Positions 1 to 10,296 of a stretch of 64,000 bases of DNA are shown here, piece after piece. The translations under genes and the position numbers were made by a program. The DNA comes from Dryas octopetala (lineage: Eukaryota > Streptophyta > Magnoliopsida > Rosales > Rosaceae), in assembly GCA_963921425.1 (NCBI GenBank), contig OY992834.1:12197271-12261270 (forward strand), written 5' to 3'. Under the pieces are notes generated by a model. That model saw only the letters and a list, made by a program, of their open reading frames with translations, was not told the origin of the DNA and did not search any database. Numbering within the stretch: position 1 is the stretch's first letter; every line of letters starts with the position of its first letter.

Positions 1-2185
1 GTATTGTTCGCCTAGAATCAGAGGATCTCGGAAAACGTAGTAGATTATGGCATCATAAGGATTCTTTCAAAGTACTTAAGGAAAAGAATGTAAGAAACAT
101 GCTCTGTAAGTGTATATATGTGTATATATGTATTTTGATCTTTTTGTGAAACTTATCCAAACGCTGCTTTTTTATTAGGGTACCAAATCAATTGAAGGTC
201 TTGTCCTGGACACACATGTGCTCATGTGCTATGCAGACACTCCAATAAATTCAAATGAGATAGTTTTGGAAACCAATGCATTTGCGAGGATGCGCAAACT
301 AAGACTACTCCAGCTTAGTCATGTAAAACTCAATGGACGTTATTCAAAATTTCCTAGGGGATTAAGATGGTTATATTGGCTGGAATGTCCTTTGGATTCT
401 ATACCCATTGATTTTCCTTTGGAGAGACTAGTTCTTCTTGAAATGCACTACAGCAGGTTGAAGCAAGTCTGGCAGGGAACAAAAGTATGTAGTTTACATT
501 TTTCCTTTTCCTTTTATACATTTTAAGGTTTTAATTTGAATTAACTCACTTCGTTGTTTCTTCTTTATTACTTCCCCCAGTGTCTTCCATCATTGACCGT
601 GCTTGATCTCAGCCATTCTCATGGCCTTACCAAAACTGCTGACTTCTCACTTTGCCCCAATCTAGAGAAGCTTATTCTTGTAGATTGTGCAAACTTGATT
701 GATGTCCATCAGTCCATTGGAGAACTAAAGAGGCTTATTTATTTGAATATGAAAAATTGCAAAAATATTAGGATGCTTCCGAAGAAGGTGTTTTTGCTAA
801 ACTCACTTGAAACACTTATTATATCTGGTTGCTCAAATCTGAATGAGTTTCCAATGGAGATGATGAGGAACTTGGAATCTCTAAAAGTGTTTGAAGCAGA
901 CGGAATTCCATTCAACTCATGGCCAGGAAGAAGTTTATGTGTTTCTTGGACCTCTTTAGTATATTTGAGTCTTCAAGGGTGCAATCTGACGGATGATGCT
1001 TTTCCTGTGAATTTTGGCAACCTATCCTCATTGCAAAGAATAATTCTAAGTGATAATCCAATTTGTAGCCTACCGAATTGCATCAAAGGTATAGCGAGGC
1101 TCCGTCTACTCACTTTTAACAATTGTACGAGGCTCAAGTCACTTGTAGGGCTACCAGAAGTACACACATTGTATGTCTATGATTGCCAATCATTGGAAAG
1201 AATAACATTTCAATCTCTTGGGTATGAATCACATAACGTTCTTTTTGGTTGGGGAAACCACAACCTACTTGAGTATGGGCACCACTTTAAGATAGAACCC
1301 ATTGGAAGAGTTGATGTAGAAATGATCAACCTCTTGGGCTTGTGCAACTTGGAAACCATGTCAACCATTCAGATACGTTGGTGTACGCTTGTGGATGCTC
1401 ATGCAGAGGGAGAGAAACGACGTCCCATCCAGGTACGCCTCTCTCTCTCTCCCTCTCTCTCTTTCATATCATATGTCAGTGTTTACTAATATATATTATG
1501 ATTTCCATGGCATATATAGGGAATGTATGAATATGGTATATTCAGTACTTTTTTTCCTGGAAATGGGGTTCCAGGTCAGTTCAGCCATAGAAGAACAGAG
1601 TCCTCCTCAATATCTTTTGTTGTGCCGTTACTTCCTAATCTCAGAATTCGAGGCTTGAAGATCTTCTGTGTCTATGCACACAATCCTTATACAGTTTTTG
1701 TGAGTGAACCTATGGGTATTATAGTTAGAAATAGGAGCAAGGGTCTGAAGTGGATATATTACCCAACATTCTTCGGTGTTCCAGATGAGAAAGAAGAAAT
1801 GATATGGTTAAGCCACTGGAAGTTGGAGAATCAATTAGAAGGTGACGATGAAGTTGTTGTTTCAGTAATATTTTCGACATGTGCATTGGAGCTAAAAGAG
1901 TGGGGCCTCCAGGTTGTGCAAGAGGAAGAAGATAATATCACGAGTACTCAACACAACTCCACGGAGGATCCTTGTTATCCATTTGTCATTGGTGCAGATT
2001 TGTCAAGATATGAGAAGATGCCAGGAACATACCACTTGTCCTGGTTACCTGTTCCTGATGAAGATACAGGTGTGTACATGTTCAGAAACGCTTTTGATTT
2101 TACTCCAAATATTGTTTTCAAAAGAAAAAGAAAAAACAATAACACTGCTGATAAATTAATTAGCATCAAAAGTTTATTTTGTTGA
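1..2185 (+). CDS. TNL disease-resistance receptor, copy A (3' part only)
   Basis: This is the 3' end of a TIR-NB-ARC-LRR immune-receptor gene; the 5' part lies before the window. By frame, GT-AG borders and comparison with copy B (22074-30061), the exons are 1-89 (end of NB-ARC, IVRLESEDLGKRSRLW), 179-484, 581-1432 (leucine-rich repeats) and 1520-2185. All junctions are in phase 0. The last exon begins GMYEYGIFSTFFPGNGVPGQF, a typical start of the C-JID/post-LRR jelly-roll domain of plant TNLs. Such LRR and C-JID regions sense effectors or modified host proteins; the N-terminal TIR of the family acts as an NADase. All visible exons are open. Compared with copy B it lacks one codon in exon 3, a few LRR codons (near residue run SWTSLVYLSL) and a 12-residue C-JID insertion. 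A possible downstream extension (2794-3195) is listed separately, so the true stop is uncertain. The product class is secure. Confidence 0.85.
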
Positions 2186-2204
2186 TCCAAGTCTCATTGG
2201 GTCA

Positions 2205-2603
2205 TTGCTAGTTGATGCTCCACCAAACACTTGCTTTTCGGCCCACATTTTCTCTAATTTTTGGAATTTTTGGTTATTTATCTGTTTTTTAGAAGAAGAA
2301 GAAGAAGAAGAATTACAGTTACAGGATAATCACACACTTGCAGCAACGAGTGGCGGCAACTATGAGTGCGGAGTCAGAGGCTGGAAGGTGCTCATCTTGG
2401 CTGCTGGCTTCTTTCTCTTTTCTGTCAACCCTACGCGAATTTGTTGTATTTACATTAATTCACTTTTTGTTTGTCAAAGTTCTGTTTTGCATATATTAAA
2501 TACATGCATAGCATCAATCAAATACATTTTGGATGTCGATGTTACTTTTTCATTCCTTTTAATTTGTTGTTCAATCACAAATTTAATTCGTAACAGGTGC
2601 TGA
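2205..2603 (+). other. Open frame with acidic run and hydrophobic segment, 3' of TNL copy A
   Basis: An open frame follows the C-JID exon. It has a Glu-rich run encoded by a GAA/AGAAG repeat (about 2291-2312), then a Gly-rich stretch and the hydrophobic segment GWKVLILAAGFFLFS. The same frame occurs at 30081-30479 behind copy B. It could be an alternative last exon giving a membrane-anchored tail, or simply 3' UTR. It has no in-frame ATG at its start, and I could not find a convincing donor in the C-JID exon that joins it in frame. I do not assign a function. Confidence 0.3.
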
Positions 2604-2793
2604 AGAAAACCCGAATCTCGGGCTCTTATAGTTATAAGAACTTACATTATCATATATGTTTAATCGAATTACTGGGGAGCCATAAATATATGTGTGTGTG
2701 TAGTCTTATGTAATCTCACAACTAAAATGTTTGGGAGTCCTCCGATATGCCATACATGATGTTTGTTCTAATGTGCCTTTTTTGAATATACAG

Positions 2794-3195
2794 GAAAAGA
2801 GTCTTGAGAAAGATGAAGGTGGAACAGAAGATTCAATTGAGGGACATGCAGGTACTAGCAACACGCAGAAACGTTGTCCTCTAAATCCCATAATTGATTT
2901 TTGTCTAAAAAAGAAATCAAAGACATCTAGGTCAACCGAATCGGATGATGCACTTGAAGCATGGACAAAACCTCTAAGTAGCAAGACTGAAGCTTCCTTG
3001 GCACAGACTGACAGTAAAAAGAAGGAAGTAATAGCCTCCATTGAAGATTGTATGGACATATTGGAGGCTACGGAGGGCGTGACAAATGTTGCCTATTTAA
3101 GAGCTTGTGAGGAATTTAAGAGTTCTGATTGGAGGAGGATATTCATGAAGATGTCTGATGCAAGGAAAGGAATATGGCTTGATAGCCTAAAATGA
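2794..3195 (+). CDS. Myb/SANT-like protein C-terminal exon, behind TNL copy A
   Basis: An open exon-like frame of 134 codons starts after an acceptor-like tatacag and ends in TGA. A charged, Lys/Ser-rich linker (EKSLEKDEGGTEDSIEG, KKKSKTSRSTESDD) leads to a conserved-looking end with CMDILEATEGV, AYLRACEEF and WRRIFMKMSDARKGIWLDSL. That pattern (Cys-Met, ACxxF, W-R-x-x-F-M-x-M, final W-L) resembles the C-terminal region of plant Myb/SANT-like proteins associated with PIF/Harbinger transposons. The DNA-binding Myb/SANT half is not visible here. It may be a TNL fusion exon, a separate gene remnant, or transcribed 3' sequence. Differences from copy B are mostly amino-acid changing, which argues against strong purifying selection. 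The family call comes from memory of the pattern and is moderate. Confidence 0.4.
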   Translation, partial: EKSLEKDEGGTEDSIEGHAGTSNTQKRCPLNPIIDFCLKKKSKTSRSTESDDALEAWTKPLSSKTEASLAQTDSKKKEVIASIEDCMDILEATEGVTNVAYLRACEEFKSSDWRRIFMKMSDARKGIWLDSLK

Positions 3196-3708
3196 GTGCT
3201 TGTTATTTTGATATCTATGATTTATGTCTGGAACTTAATTATTTGGATGTGAACTCCTTATTTCACTGTTTCAAGATGATTGTCAAGTTCTTAGCTTGAT
3301 TTAGAGAGCCTTCACATTTCAGGCTTAACTTGGGCAATGGCTGAGCCCAATCCATCCCACACCCTTAGTAATTAGCACTACCATAATCTGACAAATTGCA
3401 TTCTGCATTATAGTGACTATTGCAGATAAGGTCTCAAATTTGGGAACCATCATATAAAACTGAGGAATTTGAAGTATTTCTTCACAATTCAATTTGATAA
3501 GATATATCTGTAGGCTGTAGCTTAGATAATTGTATGCTTAAAAAATAGACACCCTTTACGAGTATCAAAATGTCTACAGTATTCTAAACTTCAGTTCACA
3601 CAAAAAACAGAACAGCAAGCATATAGCAACCTTTGTATACTGACAAGTTCAAGTTCATAATAGTATTTTAAAACTACTATTATTTTTATTATTTTATAAA
3701 TTTTAAAT
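3196..3708. other. 3' flank of TNL copy A, duplicated behind copy B
   Basis: No gene is seen. The sequence up to about 3655 is clearly homologous to 31093-31510 behind copy B, marking the right end of the tandem duplication. After that it becomes AT-rich and unrelated until the LTR at 3709. Confidence 0.7.
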
Positions 3709-3896
3709 TGTTGTAAATATATTGTTATATGTGGCTATCCCTGTAATTAGTTGTAGGGGCATACTAGTAAATATACAAAACCTAGTAAACCCTACTTCTA
3801 TATAAGGATATTTATAACATGAATAAGATGAACTGATCATATTCTCTCTGCCTCCTCTCTTCCACAAACCCTAGATTTTCACATACTTTTACAACA
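3709..3896 (+). repeat. Left LTR of the young copia element
   Basis: 188 bp with TG...CA ends, identical to 10804-10991 by direct reading. It contains a TATA-like ctatataagg and a CT-rich end. It is preceded by TSD taaat. Confidence 0.95.
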
Positions 3897-3904
3897 CGTT
3901 ATCA

Positions 3905-4055
3905 GCACGAAAAGCTCTTTGGATTGTGGATCGCCAAACAAAAGAGGATCATCATTCAATCCGTTCTTCAATCAATCAAGCACGAAAAGCTCTTTGGATT
4001 GTGGATTGTGGATCGATAAACGAAAGAGGATCATCCTTCAATTTGTTCTTCAACC
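3905..4055 (+). repeat. 75-bp tandem duplication next to the PBS
   Basis: Two imperfect copies of a 75-bp unit start at 3905 and 3980, each beginning gcacgaaaagctctttgg. The first copy overlaps the PBS-like motif, so the duplication reuses part of the priming site. Confidence 0.8.
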
Positions 4056-4236
4056 AAGTAGGTTTTATAAAATAATTTTATGTTCATGGTTATTTAACCT
4101 TGATTGATTGAAAAATCCTCATGAAGCATGAACCCTAGATTTATGTGATTGATTTATGTGGGTTTATATATTTTATACATGCTTTCTTGGATTGAATGAT
4201 TAAAATAAAAAGAGGAAGAATTTTTGGGTGATCGGG

Positions 4237-4935
4237 AAACCACCCCGAGCAGCAGCCCCGCGCTTCCAACTCCCGCTGCCTGCAGCAGCCCGCAGCAGCC
4301 TTGCTGCCTGCAGCAGCCCGCAGCAGCCTTGCTGCCCTCGCTGCCCGCAGCAGCCCGCAGCAGCCTTGCTGCCCTCGCTGCCCGCAGCAGCCCGCAGCAG
4401 CCTTGCTGCCCTCGCTGCCCGCAGCAGCCCGCAGCAGCCTTGCTGCCCTCGCTGCCTGCAGCAGTCCCTCGCGCGCGTAGCACACCACCTCCTGTGCTGC
4501 CAGCAGCCAGCCAGCAGCCCCTCGCTGCCCACTAGGCAGCCCACGCAGGCGCAGCCTCGCTGCCATCGCAGTAGCCTCGCGCAGCAGGCCCTCTATCGCG
4601 CAGCCAGCCTTGCTGCTGCCTTGCAGCCCAGCAGGCCTTGTAGCCTTGCAGCAGCCCAGCAGGCCTTGCTGCAGCCCAATCAATCTGCTGCCAGCCCAGC
4701 AGGCCAGCAGCCTTGCTGCCCACCAGGCCCACGGCCCAACTGGCCAGCAGCCCAGGCCCGCCACGCCACTGCCACGCAGGCAGCCACCTTGCTGCCACGC
4801 AGGCAGCCACCTTGCTGCCACGCAGGCAGCCACCTAGCTGCCACGCAGGCAGCCACCTAGCTGCCACGCAGGCAGCCACGTCGCTGCCACATCAGCGCCA
4901 TGCAGGCGCCACGTCAGCGCCACGTCGCTGCCACT
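4237..4935. repeat. GC-rich minisatellite block in the copia leader
   Basis: About 700 bp of strongly GC-rich, CAG/CTG-rich DNA sits in the untranslated leader. One part is a 37-bp unit with repeats starting at 4327, 4364, 4401 and 4438. Another part, about 4769-4890, is a 23-bp unit (ccacgcaggcagccacc core) in about five copies. Because stop codons are AT-rich, several frames on both strands stay open by chance; I treat none as a gene. The composition contrasts with the AT-rich element and flank around it. Confidence 0.85.
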
Positions 4936-5000
4936 CCCACGTTGACACATGGCGAGTCTCCTGAAACTTTGTAAAAAGGAGATGTTAATTCTTGTCATGC

Positions 5001-5056
5001 CTGGGGTTTGAACCCAGGACCTCTTGGGTACCAAGAGTGCACCTTAACCACTGTGC
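5001..5056 (-). other. Antisense tRNA-like cloverleaf core in the copia leader
   Basis: Read on the minus strand, three tRNA arms fold. The D arm is gcac/gtgc around agtggttaag. The anticodon arm is ctctt/aagag with a 7-nt loop ggtaccc. The T arm is ctggg/cccag with loop ttcaaac. These match A-box and B-box promoter elements (agtggttaagg, gggttcaaacc). The flanks do not form an acceptor stem, the base at position 33 is not U, and the variable region is short. It is therefore a tRNA-derived relic or SINE-like piece and not a working tRNA gene. Confidence 0.55.
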
Positions 5057-5441
5057 TGCTGATAGTTTATTGTTAGTATGCAAACCGTTTAATATATATA
5101 TCCTAAATGCCAGAAACTTTTATTCAAATAATTTTGTGATATTTTTCTGTTCTACTTGGGTATATGAATATTTTACTTGTTTAAATTTTTGCACTAGAAT
5201 ATATGTGTAGAAATTGCAGGTAATTAATGAACCAGTAGTTCATACATAAATATTGAACTTGTAGTTTCAATAATGCCGTATAAGGAACCTGAAGTTTCCT
5301 TCATAAATTCACCATACATGATAAAACCAGTAGATTTTACATGTCTATACCATGTTATAGAACTTGAAGTTCTTATTTATTGTTTATGGATATTATTGCC
5401 CGAAGCACTAATTATGATTATTTGTTCCTTTCAACCAAAGA

Positions 5442-6521
5442 ATGTCAAATCTCAACAAGCTTGATTTCGTCGCTTTGGAAGTTTCCGGAAGAAACTATCT
5501 AAAGTGGACTCAAGATGTTAAGCTTCATTTGACTGCCAAGAAAATGAGGTCGACAATCAATGCAGACAATGTTGTTGCAGAGTCCCTTAAGGCAAGTGCC
5601 ATGATCTTCATTAGGAAGCATATGGAAGAAGCACTCCAAGTTGAGTACCTCGCTGAAGAGGATCCACGAGCTCTTTGGGTTGCTCTGGAAGAGCGGTTTA
5701 ACCATCAGAAAACCATTTTCTTGCCTGAAGCAAGACATGACTGGCAGAACATCCGTTTCCAGGATTTCAAATCCGTGAATGAGTATAATTCGGAAATCTG
5801 CCGGATCCGGTCACTTCTCAAATTTTGTGGGGAGGAGCTCACCGAAGCTGACCTATTGGAGAAGACTTTCTCCACCTTCCCTGCCTCCTGTTTGGTCCTG
5901 CAGCAACAATACAGGGAGAGGAATTTTACCAAGTTCTCGGCATTGATCACTACTCTGTTGCTCGCTGAAAAGAACAACAACTTATTAATGAGAAATGATC
6001 AAGCCCGACCTGTCGGTACTAAAGCAGCACCATTGCCTGAAGCAAATGCTGTTGCTCATCGCAATTCAAACCGCGATAGAGGATACCGAGGTCATGGAAA
6101 GGGCACAAAGTCCGACCGCCCGAGAAATGGAAGGAAAGGTTCTCAGAGGAATGGCCCGTATGATCGAGGCCAACGCGGTCATGGCCCACGAAACCCGAAT
6201 TCTAGTGGCCAAGGCCCACGTGGTAAGAACCGCGGTCCCTCGGCCCCAAGAACTCGAAATGAGAGGAACACTGGTCCGGCCCGTCGCCACCAGAATCAGA
6301 ACCAAAATCAGAATCAGAATCAGAATCAGAATAATCTATGTTACCGATGTGGAGGAACTGATCACTGGTCTCGCACCTGCCGTGCATCAGCGCAAGCTGT
6401 AAATGAGTATCACGCCAGTCGCGGAACTCGAGAGACCAATCTCGTTGAGGGATCATTTCCTATGGATACCACCTTAGAGGTCACTGATTTCCAGGCTGCT
6501 ACTGGACACTTCGAGGATTAG
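5442..6521 (+). CDS. gag of the young copia element
   Basis: A 359-residue Gag-type protein starts MSNLNKLDFVALEVSGRNYL, a copia-type Gag N-terminus. It has a basic Arg/Gly/Asn/Gln-rich middle with a short NQNQ run (tandem cagaat codons near 6300) and one CCHC zinc knuckle, CYRCGGTDHWSRTC, near the C-terminus. It would package the element RNA in virus-like particles. The pol frame follows after about 200 bp. Confidence 0.9.
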   Translation: MSNLNKLDFVALEVSGRNYLKWTQDVKLHLTAKKMRSTINADNVVAESLKASAMIFIRKHMEEALQVEYLAEEDPRALWVALEERFNHQKTIFLPEARHDWQNIRFQDFKSVNEYNSEICRIRSLLKFCGEELTEADLLEKTFSTFPASCLVLQQQYRERNFTKFSALITTLLLAEKNNNLLMRNDQARPVGTKAAPLPEANAVAHRNSNRDRGYRGHGKGTKSDRPRNGRKGSQRNGPYDRGQRGHGPRNPNSSGQGPRGKNRGPSAPRTRNERNTGPARRHQNQNQNQNQNQNQNNLCYRCGGTDHWSRTCRASAQAVNEYHASRGTRETNLVEGSFPMDTTLEVTDFQAATGHFED

Positions 6522-6717
6522 AAACTCGATGACATGGATATGATCGGCGCTTGTGCCGTATTTATTTTCTGAATAATGTTTTTTTTATTTGGATTATTTT
6601 GGTGATTTATGACTTGGATTATTTATTTTTGGAAAATTTGGTTATGCTCGAATATTATTTAATTCACGTAAGTTATTTTCATACATGTGATCCATTGAAT
6701 TAAATTTATGAATAGGC

Positions 6718-9700
6718 ATGTTTTGTGGGGAAGTTTGTTGTCTGGCTGACAGTGCTACTACGCACACCATACTCCAAGATCGGAAGTATTTTTCAAACTT
6801 ATTGCCTACTCATACCTCTGTGACAACCATATCAGGCCAATACAACCTGATAGAGGGCCATGGCAAAGCCCATTTTATGTTGTCCAATGGTACCGAATTT
6901 ACCATTAATGAGGCCTTATATTCTCCATGTTCCAGAAGAACATTGTTGAGTTTTAAGGATATTCGAGCCAACGGTTATCACGTTGAAACCACTGAGGAAA
7001 ATGGAGTGGAATATCTTTGCATAACCTCCAATTTGTATGGCCAGAAGCGTACATTGGAGAAATTGAAATGCCTATCGAGCGGTCTCTATATGACCACCAT
7101 TAGATCGATTGAGGCAAATCACATAGTTAACCAGAAGTTAACCAATTTGAGCAGTTTCTTGCTATGGCATGACCGGTTGGGACACCCAGGTCAAAGTATG
7201 ATGCGCCGTATCCTCAATTCATCACACGGGCATCCCCTTACTAATAAGGATCTTGTGTTTAGTGACACACTATGCCAAGCCTGCTCGCTCGGAAAGTTGA
7301 ATACTAGACCATCATATGCAAAGACTAGTAAAGACTCCGCCCTTTTCCTGCAAAGGATACAAGGGGATATTTGTGGACCTATCCAACCACCATGCGGACC
7401 ATTTAAATATTTCATGGTTTTGGTTGATGCATCGACAAGGTGGTCACATGTTACACTATTGTCCACAAGAAATGCTGCCTTTGCTAAACTCCTCGCCCAG
7501 ATCATTAAATTGAGGGCTCACCACCCGGATTATCCCATAAAGTCCATAAGACTTGATAATGCCGGAGAGTTTACATCGAAAACTTTCGATGATTATTGCA
7601 TGTCCCTTGGGATTGATGTTGAACATCCAGTTCCCCATGTTCACACCCAGAATGGTCTCGCAGAAGCGTTCATTAAAAGATTACAAATGATCGCACGAAC
7701 CTTGGTTATGCGCACCAAGCTTCCAATTTCTGCGTGGGGTTATGCGATCTTGCATGCAGCCATGTTGGTCCGGTTGAGGCCCACTGCTACCCAACCTTAC
7801 TCTGCGTTACAGCTGGTGACTGGGTACGAACCTGACGTTTCGTACTTACGCATATTTGGGTGTGCAGTTTATGTGCCAGTTGCGCCGCCACAACGTACCA
7901 AAATGGGTCCTCAACGAAGGATGGGCATATATGTCGGTTATGAATCCCCATCTATTATACGCTTTTTAGAGCCCTTGACAGGCGATCTCTTTACCGCCAG
8001 ATTTGCGGATTGTCACTTTGATGAGACAGTCTTCCCGCCGTTAGGGGGAGATAAGAACGTCACCGTTCCTGAAGAACGACGTGAATTGACGTGGAATGTC
8101 CCCACTATGTCTCATCTCGATCCCCGAACCGCACAATGTGATAGTGAAGTGCGGAGAATTCTAGATCTACAGAGTGTAGCTCATAATATGCCAGACGCTT
8201 TCTCTGATCTAGCTAAAGTGACGAGATCACATATACCTGCTGCAAACGTGCCTGCAAGGATATCTGTCCCCGAAGGACGTGTCGTCCCAGATGGACGAGG
8301 TACGGCCATAGCGGCTAACCAGTCTTATGTCCCTGCCCAGAAGCGAGGTAGACCACTAGGTTCGAAGGACTCTTATCCCCGGAAGAGGATAAATTTGGCA
8401 CAAACGAGTCCTCTTGACATCGCAATCTCAACCGATCCATCTCACGAAATAGTTCCGGATTATGGGTCCGTCCTGGAAGAGACGGTGTTGGGGGACGCTC
8501 CAACATCTGAACCCACTCCCGAGAACAGAGAAATCTCTATAAATTATGCATGCTTGAGTGAGCTTTGGAATCGAAACGAGATTATCATCGATGATATATT
8601 TGTATTCGCGGTAGCTACCGAAATCATAACTAGCAATGACATCGAACCTCGCTCCGTTGATGAATGTCAACGTCGAGACGACTGGCCAAAATGGAAAGAA
8701 GCAATCCAGGTCGAATTAGATTCCTTGACAAAGAGAAAGGTGTTTGGGCCTGTCGTTCCTACACCTTCCCATGTTAAACCTGTAGGATTTAAATGGGTAT
8801 TTGTAAGGAAGCGTAATGAGAAAAACGAGATTGTAAGATACAAGGCTCGTCTAGTGGCGCAAGGATTTTCTCAACGCCCTGGGATTGATTACGAGGAAAC
8901 GTATTCTCCCGTAATGGACGTGATAACGTTCCGCTACCTTATCAGTTTGGTAGTTTCCGAAAAACTGAGTATGCAGCTTATGGATGTGGTCACTGCTTAT
9001 CTCTATGGGGATCTTGATACAGAGATATATATGAAAGTTCCCGAAGGACTTAAGATACCCGATGCAAATAGTTCCAGACCACGGAACACGCTCTCCATTC
9101 GTTTGAGGCGTTCACTATATGGATTGAAACAATCCGGACGGATGTGGTATAACCGTCTAAGTGAGTATTTGATCGGGATGGGATATGTGAATAATGATCT
9201 ATGCCCTTGCGTGTTTATTAAGAAAACAAGTTCTGGTTTTGCTATTGTAGCTGTTTATGTCGATGACATGAATCTAATTGGTACTCCTGAAGAGATCAAG
9301 GAAACCGCTAAACACCTGAAGTTGGAATTCGAGATGAAAGATCTTGGGAGAACGAATTTCTGTCTCGGCCTGGAGCTCGAGCACCGTGCAGATGGAATTC
9401 TAGTCCATCAATCGAATTACATCCAGAAGATGTTAAGGCGCTTTAATGAGGATAAAGCGAAGCCTTCTAGCACACCCATGATCGTCCGTAGCCTAGATCC
9501 TAAGAAGGATCCGTTTCGTCCCGCAGATGATAACGAAGAGATATTGGCACCAGAAGTCCCATATCTAAGTGCAATAGGCGCATTATTGTACTTGGCTCAA
9601 TGTACTAGACCGGATATCTCATTCGCTGTGAACTTGTTAGCTAGATATAGCTCTGCGCCAACACGCCGCCACTGGAATGGCATAAAAGACATTTTTCGCT

Positions 9701-10296
9701 ACCTTAGAGGTACGACGGATATGGGCTTATTCTATCCCTATGCATCAAGGAATGGATCGAACCCCCTCGATCCTCGGAACGATGCCCGCCTTGTTGGATA
9801 TGCTGACGCAGGGTATCTATCAGACCCTCACAAGGCGCGTTCTCAAACTGGTTACGTCTTTACCATTGGGAATACAGCAATATCTTGGAGGTCAACGAAA
9901 CAGACCCTTGTTGCTACTTCTTCGAATCATGCTGAGATTATAGCCCTTTACGAAGCAGTTCGTGAATGTATATGGCTGAGAGCAGTTTCCAAACATATTC
10001 GAAGTACGTGTGGGCTGAATTCCACCACTGATGAACCAACGATTATCTATGAGGATAATGCCGCTTGCATCGAGCAGATGAAGACGGGTTTCATCAAAGG
10101 AGACAACACCAAGCATATTGCACCGAAGTTCTTCTTCAATCAACAGCAACAAGAGCATCAGATGATTGAAGTCAAGCAGATTCGATCTCAAGACAACCAT
10201 GCAGACCTCTTTACCAAGTCACTACCAAAGTCCACGTTCTTGATGCATGTTCGAGGTATTGGTTTGCGTAGATTGGCTGATTTACCTAGTATGTAA
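6718..10296 (+). CDS. pol of the young copia element (PR-IN-RT-RH)
   Basis: A 1,192-residue open frame holds an aspartic-protease-like motif (DSATTHT), the GAG-pre-integrase motif (LLWHDRLGHPG), an integrase core, copia reverse transcriptase with the YVDDM box, and RNase H near the C-terminus (ending near FTKSLPK). Integrase before reverse transcriptase is the Ty1/copia order. The first ATG may not be the biological start, since plant copia pol is often made from a gag-pol RNA. It appears whole. Confidence 0.92.
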   Translation: MFCGEVCCLADSATTHTILQDRKYFSNLLPTHTSVTTISGQYNLIEGHGKAHFMLSNGTEFTINEALYSPCSRRTLLSFKDIRANGYHVETTEENGVEYLCITSNLYGQKRTLEKLKCLSSGLYMTTIRSIEANHIVNQKLTNLSSFLLWHDRLGHPGQSMMRRILNSSHGHPLTNKDLVFSDTLCQACSLGKLNTRPSYAKTSKDSALFLQRIQGDICGPIQPPCGPFKYFMVLVDASTRWSHVTLLSTRNAAFAKLLAQIIKLRAHHPDYPIKSIRLDNAGEFTSKTFDDYCMSLGIDVEHPVPHVHTQNGLAEAFIKRLQMIARTLVMRTKLPISAWGYAILHAAMLVRLRPTATQPYSALQLVTGYEPDVSYLRIFGCAVYVPVAPPQRTKMGPQRRMGIYVGYESPSIIRFLEPLTGDLFTARFADCHFDETVFPPLGGDKNVTVPEERRELTWNVPTMSHLDPRTAQCDSEVRRILDLQSVAHNMPDAFSDLAKVTRSHIPAANVPARISVPEGRVVPDGRGTAIAANQSYVPAQKRGRPLGSKDSYPRKRINLAQTSPLDIAISTDPSHEIVPDYGSVLEETVLGDAPTSEPTPENREISINYACLSELWNRNEIIIDDIFVFAVATEIITSNDIEPRSVDECQRRDDWPKWKEAIQVELDSLTKRKVFGPVVPTPSHVKPVGFKWVFVRKRNEKNEIVRYKARLVAQGFSQRPGIDYEETYSPVMDVITFRYLISLVVSEKLSMQLMDVVTAYLYGDLDTEIYMKVPEGLKIPDANSSRPRNTLSIRLRRSLYGLKQSGRMWYNRLSEYLIGMGYVNNDLCPCVFIKKTSSGFAIVAVYVDDMNLIGTPEEIKETAKHLKLEFEMKDLGRTNFCLGLELEHRADGILVHQSNYIQKMLRRFNEDKAKPSSTPMIVRSLDPKKDPFRPADDNEEILAPEVPYLSAIGALLYLAQCTRPDISFAVNLLARYSSAPTRRHWNGIKDIFRYLRGTTDMGLFYPYASRNGSNPLDPRNDARLVGYADAGYLSDPHKARSQTGYVFTIGNTAISWRSTKQTLVATSSNHAEIIALYEAVRECIWLRAVSKHIRSTCGLNSTTDEPTIIYEDNAACIEQMKTGFIKGDNTKHIAPKFFFNQQQQEHQMIEVKQIRSQDNHADLFTKSLPKSTFLMHVRGIGLRRLADLPSM

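Noticed and set aside
4327-4474. CRISPR-like array
   Set aside because: Repeats are contiguous minisatellite units without spacers, in a plant retroelement leader.
4141-4879. Long Ala/Gly/Cys- or Pro/Gln-rich open frames on both strands
   Set aside because: They arise from the GC-rich minisatellite in the copia leader, where stop codons are rare; several frames are open at once and none has a domain.
5001-5056. Functional tRNA gene
   Set aside because: No acceptor stem, no U at position 33 and a short variable loop; listed as a tRNA-like relic instead.
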